The notes under the pieces were generated by a model. It was not told the origin of the DNA. It saw nothing but the letters and a program-made list of their open reading frames with translations, and did no database searches. The translations under genes were made by a program, and so were the position numbers. This document shows positions 23,466-32,793 of a DNA stretch of 64,000 bases, one piece after another. Source of the DNA: Nigrospora sphaerica (Eukaryota > Ascomycota > Sordariomycetes > Amphisphaeriales > Apiosporaceae); contig JAGVVL010000001.1 of NCBI GenBank assembly GCA_018287875.1, forward strand, positions 5,828,001 to 5,892,000. The letters run 5' to 3'. Numbering within the stretch: position 1 is the first letter of the stretch; each line of letters begins with the position of its first letter.

Positions 23466-25079
23466 CTACGAAGAGTTGCTATTATCCTTGCACGAAAACG
23501 CGCGGTCAATCTCGCCCCTGGCGTATGCATCAATGATGTTTTGCACCACGCCGTACGTGCCGCCGACGGTCAAGAAAACGGCCAGGGCAATCATCAGCCA
23601 GTTGAGGTAGTACAAGACAACTTGCCACGCCCTGCCCCGGCGGTAGTGTTGGTGGTCGTAGACCCAGAGGTACCCCGGCAGGCCGAGGGCGAGCGGGGCA
23701 AAAGTGAGGCTGCCGGCGAGGGCGAGCAGGTAGTTGAAGATGGGGATGCCGGACGCGATCAGGAAGCCGACGACGGACATGCCGAGCGTGCAGGCGAGCC
23801 AGACGGACCAGTGCACGAGCGAGTTGCTCTGCAGGTGCTTCGAGCGCCGCAGCACGCGGACGAATATGTACTTGGCCGCCACGTGGATGTAGAGGCAGGC
23901 GCTCACGAGCAGGCCGACGATGCCGATGCCGTACGCCACCTTCTTGATGGTGTCGCCCGCCGACCCGAGCGACGGCGACGCCACCCACTTGCCGCACCAG
24001 CGGTAGACGACGAGGCTGAAGGACAGGTACGAGGCCGTCACGATGCTCATGCACAGGTAGACCGCCTTGTTGTAGTCACGCGGTCGTTTCATCTCGGATA
24101 TGACGGGCAGGAAGGCCGAGGTGCCGGCGCCCGAACAGAATATCGTCGCGACCGAAGTGATGCCCGCCACGAAGGACGGGTTCCCGATGACATGGTAGCC
24201 AAAGTCATAGTCGCCAGTCTGGGGCGCTGCGGCAGGTCGATCACGGGTCGTGACACCGACTCTATGGGCACAGCAGCAGTGTTAATAACACGAAAGGCCA
24301 CGGGGCCGGGCAGTGTGACCGCCCAGGGGCTGGGTAATGGGGGAGGGGGGTCACCACGTACACGACGACGAAGACGGCAATGAAGACGGAGAGAAAGCCG
24401 GCCCAGGTCAGCCAAGCAATCTTCTCGAACTTGCGGGCGCTCGCCATCAGGAAGACGATGGCGGTCGCCACGAGCATGAAGGAGTTGGTGCACAGGGCGT
24501 GGTTCGAAAGGGCGTTGAAGGCGACCGAGGCGCCGAAGATGCCCGACGCGCCCACGATGGCAAAGGTGACGAGGAAAAAGAGGCCCACGAGCTCGCGGAG
24601 CCAGGGGCCGCCCACGACCTGGGCCATGTCGGCGATGGAGTGGCAGCCGGCGTGCGAGTTGCGAAAGTTGCCCTGGATGATGGCGCAGTAGGTGTTGAGG
24701 AACTGCCAGCCCAGCACGTTGATGGCGCCCGGGAGGGCCCCCAACACGTACATGGCACTGGGGATGGTGAGGACGCCGGTTGCGAAGATGACTGCTCCCT
24801 TGCACCATTAGCCAGGCCCGCGTCCCGGGACAGCCCGCGGACCGGACATGGTCCCGCAGGCCGGAGGGGGGCAAACCCGCACATACCCTTCAGAAAGATG
24901 ACGGAGGCATGAACCCAGGACACGGTGCGGAAGTCGACCTGGCCTTCCTGTTTGCGGAAGACCTCAAAGGCGTCGTCGTCGGCCGTCTCCAGCTTGACGG
25001 CCTCGATGCTGCCGCTACCTCGGCCAGGGGCCGGGGCGATGGCGTCGGCCCCGGACTTCTCCGAGTCTGATGGCGCCAT
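23466..25079 (-). CDS. Neutral amino-acid transporter, AAAP family, Mtr-like
   Basis: A 472-residue proton-coupled amino-acid permease of the AAAP family, same type and length class as the Neurospora Mtr neutral/aromatic transporter; about 11 membrane segments. Exons (minus): 25079-24887, 24791-24362, 24261-23466. Introns 95 and 100 nt: GTATGT...GCAG (phase 1) restores FLKVIFATGVLTIPSAMY, and GTACGT...CATAG (phase 2) restores VVGVTTRDRPAAAPQTG, both well conserved in fungal members. The polar N-terminus (1-50) is cytosolic. Other family features are DYDFGYHVIG, GAGTSAFLPVISEM and a C-terminal polar tail. The substrate is not determined by sequence. It is the first gene of the 23.5-36.4 kb group, transcribed in the same direction as the deacetylase upstream of it. 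Its 836 bp upstream spacer holds many GATA sites. Confidence 0.92.
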
Positions 25080-25915
25080 GACGAAGCCCGTCGGTTGGTA
25101 GCAAAAGGAGGCCCTGGACTATCTGATCTAACGAGTCTGGCACAGCGGCGGAGGTGGGCGGGCGTCGTGGCGTATGGGAAAGTCCGTCGTTCAGGGGCCT
25201 TTCGTCAATTATAGGCCACCTCGATCCGACACCCGAAGCCTGGTTCGCTGTGGTTATGGATAGTACCGGCGGGCTTATCGTGGACAGGCCTATCGAGAGC
25301 AGGGCAGGTATGGTACATAGAGATGGGGCGGCCAAGACCCGGCCCCCCTTCCCTCGAACCCCAGAATACTTTATCCATGGGTGCGTAGATACGGGCCAGT
25401 GGAATCCGGGGGAGAGGGTGGAACCGGACGAGGCGGGTCCCCTTCGGCAAGTGTTTTTTCGGGTACGGCCGTGCGGTTGGAGAGGCACAATCTCCACTAG
25501 TTGGAGTCGCGAGGACGCGACGGCCTCACAAGGGGGATCCCGGTCCTGATTGCTCGATTATCACACAAACGGCGCTCGAGATAGCAAAGCTCTCCAACCG
25601 CCGTGCCAAGGGGTGACGTACGAGTGTGCGATAGGCAAAGATGCACACGAGCTGCTGATGCTGTCGTGACGTCGGGTTATCGAGGGTCCAACGGGCTGAA
25701 CTTGCTGATAGGCAAGCAAGCGCCGAGCCCCTGGCATAAGAGTCGGCAACTTAATCTGCCCCGGTAAAATGATTGGAACCGAACGTCTGTGACCGACCAA
25801 TCCGGCGGTGGAGGAGAAACGCGTCCCACGGTGAGTGCCTCGCGTTCGTATTCGCGGGCTACTGTGCTATCTATCCGTATAGCTCCTTCGCTTTATAGTC
25901 CCTCTAGCAAACACG
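25080..25915 (-). promoter_or_regulatory. Transporter promoter with clustered GATA-factor sites
   Basis: Reading by eye, eight matches to HGATAR (either strand) begin at 25119, 25275, 25290, 25558, 25629, 25677, 25706 and 25867. Uniform base composition would give about 2.4 in this length. HGATAR is the core site of AreA/NIT2-type nitrogen regulators, so control by nitrogen supply is a reasonable inference. No coding frame is supported here. Confidence 0.5.
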
Positions 25916-27110
25916 TTATTTGAGCATGGCGCCAGGTGTCGCCGGAAGGATGGCGCCCGGTGCCGGGGTATTCTTGCTCTTGAAGTCATCACAGATCTGC
26001 TCCATCGTCACAAACTCGACGCCCTCGTGTTTCTTGAAGTGCTCAATCAGTCTGGGTCGTAGGGCGAGGGCGAGGCCCCCGTTCGTTAGCATCGCAGACA
26101 CGAGCAATGGGGGTGGCGGCGGCGGCGAAAGCGCCCGACTTTACCTTTCGTGCATCAGCAGCACCTGCGGGCGGCCGGAGACGTCGGGGTGGATGGTAAT
26201 GGGGAAGACAAATTCGTCGTACTCGCGGTAGCAGTAGTCGAACTGGTCGCGCCACAGATCCTCGATGTCGCGCGGGTTGACGAAGCCGTGGCTGTTGGGG
26301 GCGCCCTTGATGAACATCATGGGCGGCAGGTCGTCGAGGTACCAGCTCGCCGGGATCTCGACGAGCCCCGTCTCCTGGCCCTTGACCAGCGGCTTCATCC
26401 ACTCTTCCGCCTTCTTCCCGTAGTCGATCTTGGTCCACGTGTCGCCCGTCCGCAGGTAGTACGGCAGGCAGTCGTGGTGGCTCATGCTGTGGTCGTACTC
26501 GATGCCGTAGTCGAGAAGCAGCTGCCCGCCCTCCTTGCTGCATTCCCACCTGAAAAGGCACGCAAGAATCTGGTCAACGCCCAACACCATCCCAGCTGGA
26601 AAGGGGCCGTCGCGGAGAAAAGAAAAAGGGACATACCAGGGCGCCACGCTGCCCCGCGGCGGCTTGCCCGTGAACTCGGTCAGCATCTTGTACGTCTTGT
26701 CCAGCACGTCCCGCTGCTGCTCGAGGCTCATGTCGACGGGGTTCTCGTGCGAGTAGCCGTGGAGGCCGATCTCGTGGCCGGCGTCCCGAACGGCCGCCAT
26801 GTCCTCGGGGAACGTCTCGAGGCTGTGGCCCGGGATGAACCAAGTCGTCTTCATGTCGTACTTCTTGAACATCTTGAGCAGGCGCTGCACGCCGACGGTG
26901 CCCGCGAAGATGCCTTTCGGGGTCGGGCGCGCCGCGTCAGCCAACATCCCACCCCCGTCTCTCTTCCCCGGCGTCGGGGAACGCGCGGGCGCGCGGGAAC
27001 GCACCTCTACTGATATCCGACGTCGAGTCCTCTCCCCCGTACGAGCCCAGCCAGCCGGCCACGGCGTCGACGTCGACGCCGTAGCTGATGAGGACTCTTT
27101 TCTTGCCCAT
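25916..27110 (-). CDS. CE4/NodB polysaccharide deacetylase-like protein, HpPgdA type
   Basis: Metal-dependent deacetylase fold, 307 residues, no signal peptide, so probably intracellular. Exons (minus): 27110-27005, 26913-26637, 26549-26145, 26051-25916; introns 91, 87 and 93 nt, phases 1, 2, 2, all GT-AG. The metal site is visible: D13/D15 in [11 protein letters not shown] and the H-x3-H pair H87/H91 in [10 protein letters not shown]. Further marks are [34 protein letters not shown] and [18 protein letters not shown]. From recall this layout is strikingly close to the Helicobacter peptidoglycan deacetylase HP0310 rather than to secreted fungal chitin deacetylases. Related family members also act on small ureides or amides (PuuE-type allantoinases). 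The true substrate is unknown. Its neighbours are a transporter downstream and an amidase divergently upstream. Confidence 0.9.
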
Positions 27111-29074
27111 TATTAAGAATGTGTCGGTGTGTCGGTGGGTAGGTTCGCCGTCACGCACGAGGGGAAGCCGTCGGTTGCGGAAGAGGAAGCCTGAATCTCC
27201 CGCCGGTCTGAAACGGCGACGCCTCTCCTCGGACCGCAACCCGATATCAGGGTCCTATCACGATGCTCTAACTGCATATAGCAACGTATCGTGGAGACTG
27301 CCCCTCCACCCCCTCATTTGCGGGGGTTCCGGACACTGCTATCATGACGCAGCCATCCGATCTGCCCAGGACCGCATGGGCCCCGCAAGACGTTTCCGCA
27401 ACGTCTTACGATGTACGCATGCCCCTGCTTCACACTTTTGACAGCTCCACGATAAAGAGTGAATTGTGTAATTCACCGCGATACGGGGTTGGAGTCCATC
27501 TTCAGACGGAGGGGCAGAGAGGGGGTTGCTTGACGTGAGTGAAGAAGTTGGGGTCTTACTCCAACCCCCTCCTCTATCGCCGACTATGCGGTATCTGACC
27601 ATTTGTCAACTCCACACGGCGCACCGAATGCAACCAGACGACCCACCGCTCCGTCGTTATGGCAGTTGGAGACGAGAGAAGGCCACTCCGTTCACGATGG
27701 CAGCAAGCAGTACGGCATTGCTGGCTCACTAGAGACTGCAGTTGGAGAAGCTGGCAGAGCTGGCAATTGGCTTATCGCTTAGGCTTGGAGGCGATAGTTT
27801 GGCCGATAATCTGAACTTTGCTCGACTGAGGCAGAGGCAAGGTGGAGGCCGCTCAAACGAGATGGGAGCTGCGCAACTGTGCGAGGCACGTGGAGCCGTC
27901 TCATGCCAGCCGTCCCTATCCTTCCTCGCTGGCTGATTGCACGGTGCCGCCAGGTTTCACGCGCTCGGGACGAAGCGCGGCCCCCGGGCCGACGCCCCTC
28001 CTCGGCCCGGCTTACCCAAGGCACGGACTGACGGATGATACGGCAGGCGACCCAGGGGCTCCAAAGGGGAGAGACCGTGGCCGTTGGCGGGGTGTGCGGC
28101 CTGGGCCACCTTGCCGTGCGGTTCGCCCGCACCCTGGGATGCTGGACCATCGTCGCCGGCAGCCGATCCGAGGGGCGCCAGCTCGCCGCCGAGGTCCCCG
28201 TCCATCTCCATCCCCGCCCGGTGGTCGGTTCCACGGCCACCGGCCCCGGGACCGCGTCCGGTCTCGCCTTGCGGTCATAGCCTTCGAGAATGTGGCCGGC
28301 GTCATTGATACGTACCGGGGCAAGACCTCGAAGGACGGATGAATGGTTAAGCTTGCGTGGCATAGACTACTATCACATTGGGGTTATTTTATCTTCCCAG
28401 GTTGCTTGCTTCTCGTACAACCGGCTGACTGCTGGTGTTGTGTCCAGCTCCCACATTCTCACGCGCCATACTGTGAGTTACCGTGCATCGTAGAGCGCTA
28501 TCTAGATCTACGTAGCCTGGTTAATTCCATGGAGTGTTGAAATTCTTGGTTCGGATGCCTGGCCTCGCCGGCTGGTGTATCAAGTCCTCCCCTGGGGTAT
28601 TGCACGGAATGATTTGGATTGGTATACAACCAGAGGAAGCGCACAGACCCAAGGCGACACCGACATTGTGGGGTATCAACCCCAAATTGCCGTTTTTGGC
28701 AATGGCAGGCGATTGGAGACAACGCGCATTCGCTGGTTTGGGGAGCCATAGTCTCCAAGTGACGCCATCAGAACTTGAGATCCATGGTCTTGCTTACGAC
28801 ATGTCCCGTGCCATAAGCTCCCAATCATACCTCATAGGCCCATACCATTCGTTTCCTAATCGATACTCCGGGTAACAGTTTGACCAATGCAAATGTCGGC
28901 CCGGGGACCGATTTGTCATGCATGTTTGCTCCGAAGCTGACTGATATTAACCCACCGTGCGGGTCTTTTCCGCCGCATGTATAAAATCGCTATCTCGTGA
29001 TCCATCCAGCGGACCCGAGACGGCAGGGTCCAGCTAATGCACCAAGGCTGATCGTGTAGAGTGCCCGTAGCAAC
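27111..29074. other. Divergent deacetylase/amidase spacer with oxidoreductase relic
   Basis: A 1.96 kb spacer between the outward-facing deacetylase and amidase starts. Apart from the dehydrogenase-like relic near 28035-28345 no gene is supported. Ten HGATAR matches were seen by eye (for example 27450, 27792, 27804, 28389, 28498, 28990), against about 5.7 expected. Confidence 0.5.
28035..28345 (+). pseudogene. Relic of a medium-chain (zinc-type) alcohol dehydrogenase
   Basis: The frame from 28035 reads QRGETVAVGGVCGLGHLAV then RFARTLGC. This matches the nucleotide-binding stretch of medium-chain dehydrogenases (GETVAV-x-G-x-GGLGH-x-AVQFAR), with the GxGxxG-type turn partly altered (GGVCGLG). 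It runs on to GSRSEGRQLAAEV and then loses similarity. A second protein-like piece, AFENVAGVIDTYRGKTSKDG, follows about 28281-28342 in a different frame and ends at TGA. There is no plausible start, catalytic domain or splice pattern, so I read it as a decayed fragment. The first piece is convincing; the second is only suggestive. Confidence 0.45.
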
Positions 29075-30926
29075 ATGTCTGTCTTTTTCAAGGAAGTTAG
29101 CGAGTAAGCATCACCGCAGAGCCGGCGCTGCGCTTTGTAATGGGCAGCTAACCATCGTCCAGAGCCAACCCGGTCAAGGAGGGAGTCGCCGAAGAGCTGC
29201 TGAAGGACCTCGGCCTGCGGATCGACCCCAAAGATTCGGTCGACTATCGCCAGCTCCTCGCCGCCGTGCACGACTGCGCCGAGCAGCTACTCGCTCTTCC
29301 GGATTACCAGCCCGTCCCCGATCTAAAGAAATACCCCCGCCAGGACCTCCGGGTCCCGTCCGAATCCGAGCAAGAGTTCGGCCACGCCTGGGCGCACAAG
29401 TTTTTCATCCAGGGGGACCGCGAGAGTGCTGTCCTGAGAGGAAAGACGGTCTGTCTCAAAGACTGCATCGCCGTGGCCGGTGTCCCGCAGTTCTTCGGCA
29501 CCGATGCCTTCCCTGCATGGACTCCCTCGACAGACGCGACGGTGGTGACCCGGGTCTTGGATGCCGGGGCCGACATCCACGGCACCGCCGTTTGCGAGAG
29601 CTTCTGCAATTCCACCTCGTCTTTTACGAGCGCGCAGGGTACTATCGAGAACCCTCATGAGGAAGGCTACTCGGCAGGTGGAAGTACGTCGGGCGGTGCC
29701 GCTCTGGTCGCCGGCGGCATCATGGACTATGCTATTGGTACGGACCAGGGAGGTTCCATCCGCGTGCCCGCGGCTCTATGCGGCTGTGAGTTTTTATTGC
29801 AAGATGTTGCCAGCCCGTCTCTTCCCCGGCTAATGGCCGTGCTACAGGTGTCGGCTTCAAACCGACCCATGGCCTGGTCCCTTACACGGGCGTGACGTCG
29901 GGTGATGCAATCGACGATCACGCCGGACCCCTGGCCCGGACGGTAGCAGAGACGGCCGCATGCCTCGACGCCATCGCTGGGTACGACGGTATTGACGACC
30001 GATCACTCGGGGCCGGGGCGCATGGCTCGTTTCATTTCGCCAAATCCCTGCAGCTAGTCGAAACCGCGCAACTGCCCCTGAACGGCGTCAAGGTAGGGCT
30101 CCTTACCGAGGGCTTCGAGCACGCAATCGTCACGCCCAGTGTGAGGGATATAGTCCGATCCGCAGCCCACGGGCTGGAGCGCCTCGGGGCTCTGGTGGAA
30201 GACGTATCCGTCCCTTCGCATCTGGACGGGCCGCTGGCGTGGACCATCCAACAAAGAATTTCTGGCGCCGCAGGCGTATTGGGCCAGGCGCACGGAAGGC
30301 GAGGGCTTTCGCTCACCGAGTTCGAGCAGGCGCGCCTCCCCTGGACGGCCGAGAACTTCGACAAGCTGTTCCCGTCGACCAAGAACACCGTGATCAACGG
30401 CCTCTACCTGTCCAAGAGCTTCCCCGGGCTCTACGGCAAGGCGGTCAACCTGGGTCGGCGGATCCGCGACGCCTTCGAGGATGCCTTTCAGAGGTACGAC
30501 GTGCTCGTCATGCCCACGACGCCGTACGTCGCCCCGCGGCACGGCTCGCGGGCGTCGCCGCGGTCTTGCTTCGAACCCAGCATCGGCCTGACTACGAACA
30601 CGGCCGTCTTCAACCTCACGGGCCACCCGGCCATGACCATCCCCGTTGGCCTCGGCCCGGCCCGAGAAGACCCTGACGTCCTGCTCCCCGTGGGCATGCA
30701 GATCGTCGGCGGGCTGTGGCAGGAAAAGAAGATCCTCAAGGTCGGGCACGCCTGGGAGGCCAATTTTGACTGGAAGCCTTCCCGGGCCCCGACCGCCACG
30801 GACACGGTACTGTCGGATAGCATAGAGACGGGCGCGTCGCAGCCGGAAGGCTGGGCGAATGGAAACGGAAAGCGGCCTCATGAGGTTGAGCTTGGTGCTC
30901 GGGAGGTGCCAGGTGTGGTTGCTTGA
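29075..30926 (+). CDS. Amidase (amidase-signature family)
   Basis: Serine amidase hydrolysing a carboxylic amide to acid plus ammonia; 576 residues, the usual fungal length. Exons: 29075-29103, 29163-29785, 29848-30926; introns 59 and 62 nt (GTAAGC...CCAG, GTGAGT...ACAG), phases 2 and 1. The start codon opens a 9-codon first exon (MSVFFKEVS), which is the least certain part. The Ser-cisSer-Lys triad is intact: K109 (CLKDCIAV), S184 (AGGSTSGGAA) and S208 (TDQGGSIRVPA). A late conserved segment, NLTGHPAMTIPVGL, and the closing MQIVGG are also typical. No signal peptide. The specific amide is unknown. It converges on the SDR gene (216 bp apart) and is divergent from the deacetylase. Confidence 0.93.
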
Positions 30927-31142
30927 CGCCTTCTGGTAACATGATCGGCGTCATCAACTGTTGATCAATAATGCATCCGATAGAATTCAGGCCGTGGTTT
31001 TTTTTATCAAGCCGAATGGATTCGAGCAACGCTTTGGTGCAGGCGTAGGTCGTGAGGATTCCTCCCCTCTCTGCGAGTATGATGCACGGCCTTCCTATTC
31101 AAACTGTCCTATTCCAGGCTTATCAGACAGTAACAATCGTCG

Positions 31143-32092
31143 CTAATTGATCGTGTATCCGCCATCTACCACCAAAGCGTGCCCTTGAATGAACGAGGCT
31201 TGAGGTGAGCATAGGAACAGCACGGCATTGGCGACCTCCTCCGGGGTCCCCATTCTTTGCATAGGAGCTATGTCAATCGCGGGCTTCAGGCGTTGTGTCA
31301 CTTCCTCCGAACCGGTCGTCATGGGCGTGGCAATGACGCCAGGGCAGACACAATTCACACGAATACCTTCCCGGGAATAGTCAATAGCATCGGCGCGCGT
31401 CATGTTGATAATGGCGGCCTTGGAGGCGCAATACGGTGCTTGTGTACGGGTCAGTTAGGGTCAGGGGTATAAACGCGGTGCCCGACGTACCAGCACTGGG
31501 TCGGGCAACGACGCCCAACTGCGAAGCAATGTTGACAATGGCACCTCTCTGGTCCGGATGATCGGGCAGGGGCTCTTGTTTCATCATCTGGGCGAGCGCG
31601 GCGCGTGAAGTGAGCCAGGATCCTTTGTAGTTTACATTGGTGATTAGGTCGAAAGCGGATGTGGGGGTTTCGTGGGAGCGAAGGGGCTCCCCCAGAATGC
31701 CGGCACAGTTGACGGCATAATCGAGGCGCGAGAAGGTCTTGACGACGTCCCGCGCGAAGGCATTGACGAAAGTCTCGTCGGCGACGTCGCCCTCCCGGCT
31801 GGTGACCTGGGCGTGGGGGTTGATGGCGAGGATGGCCTCACGCGTGCGGGCCAGAGAGGCCTTGTTGAGGTCGGTGATGGCGATGCGCGAGCAGCCGGAT
31901 CGGGCGAAGGCCTTGGCCACGGCGGCGCCGATGCCTGGGATTACATATCAGTCGGCTGGCCGGGGCTGGTCCTATGACTCAGGATGGATTGTACGAGGAG
32001 CGCACGAGATGGCCGCGTTACGTTGACGTACCCGTCCCACCCGCGCCGGTGATGCTGGCAACGCCAGGGAACCTGAAAAAGGTGCCTGCCAT
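31143..32092 (-). CDS. Short-chain dehydrogenase/reductase
   Basis: Classical SDR of 266 residues, NAD(P)H-dependent oxidoreductase of a carbonyl or alcohol. Exons (minus): 32092-32032, 31934-31491, 31438-31143; introns 97 and 52 nt, both GTACGT donors, phase 1. Cofactor motif TGAGGTGIG at 15-23, D-containing end of beta-2 (AITDLN, suggesting NAD preference), NCAG as the N-NAG motif, catalytic S158 (NIASQLG), Y171 and K175 (YCASK), and closing DGGYTIN. The second intron falls just before the catalytic Tyr codon. It shares a 701 bp divergent promoter with the zinc-finger regulator, which suggests, but does not prove, regulation by it. The substrate cannot be told from sequence. Confidence 0.92.
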
Positions 32093-32793
32093 GGATGCTC
32101 GTGTTGGGATCCTGCCGGCTGGTCAATGCGGGCCAGGGGTCAGAGGTGGCCAGCAAAGAAGCGTGGACACAGGGCCGGGTTCATGGGATGGGGAAGAAGG
32201 CAATGGCAGGTTTCTCTCGAGGACCCAAGTCGGTTAGGGCGCTATCCACCCTCGTGCCGTGTGGTTCCTGGGGTACCCGGATGCTAGTCCCGAGACCGGC
32301 TGACAAGTCGTTATTATACTCTAACCTGAAAGTTACGAGCCGGTTACGTACGACCCACGCGCGACAGGACTGGTCGGACGAGCCCGCATCCCCTTGGTCA
32401 CGATCCGAGACTTTTGACACTGGCCCCGAGAAACCCTCCGGTCCGCGTCCGCCGGTGGGAGACTGACTGACTGCCTGCCTGCCTGCCTTTTGCCTGCCCC
32501 CGTGTATGCATCCCGTCCAGGACCCCCATACACTTCACTTGACGATAAGAAGCGGGGACGACCCGTGACGAGTCAGTACCCTGGCCCCTTTACCCGCCTC
32601 GCGAACCCTTTACGCCTACTGTCTAGGCATGGCCGGCCCCAGACGAGCCAGGCATGCCAGCCCGCTCGACACTAGGCAGTGGACGTACCCAGTAGTATGC
32701 GCTAGGGAGAGGGAGTCACGCTACCCGCCTACCCCACCCGACGATCGTCCTTGACATTCTCCAATTGACTTTAAACCCCGACAATCCTCCAAG
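32093..32793. promoter_or_regulatory. Divergent promoter, SDR and zinc-finger regulator
   Basis: A 701 bp spacer between outward-facing starts. It contains one clear CGATAA site (near 32543) and a CTGCCTGC-type run (about 32468-32488). No coding frame is supported. Confidence 0.5.

Noticed and set aside
29075..29103. Doubt whether amidase begins at an internal ATG of exon 2 rather than the 9-codon first exon
   Set aside because: No suitable ATG occurs before the conserved LKDCIAV block in exon 2, and the first exon joins in phase with good splice sites.
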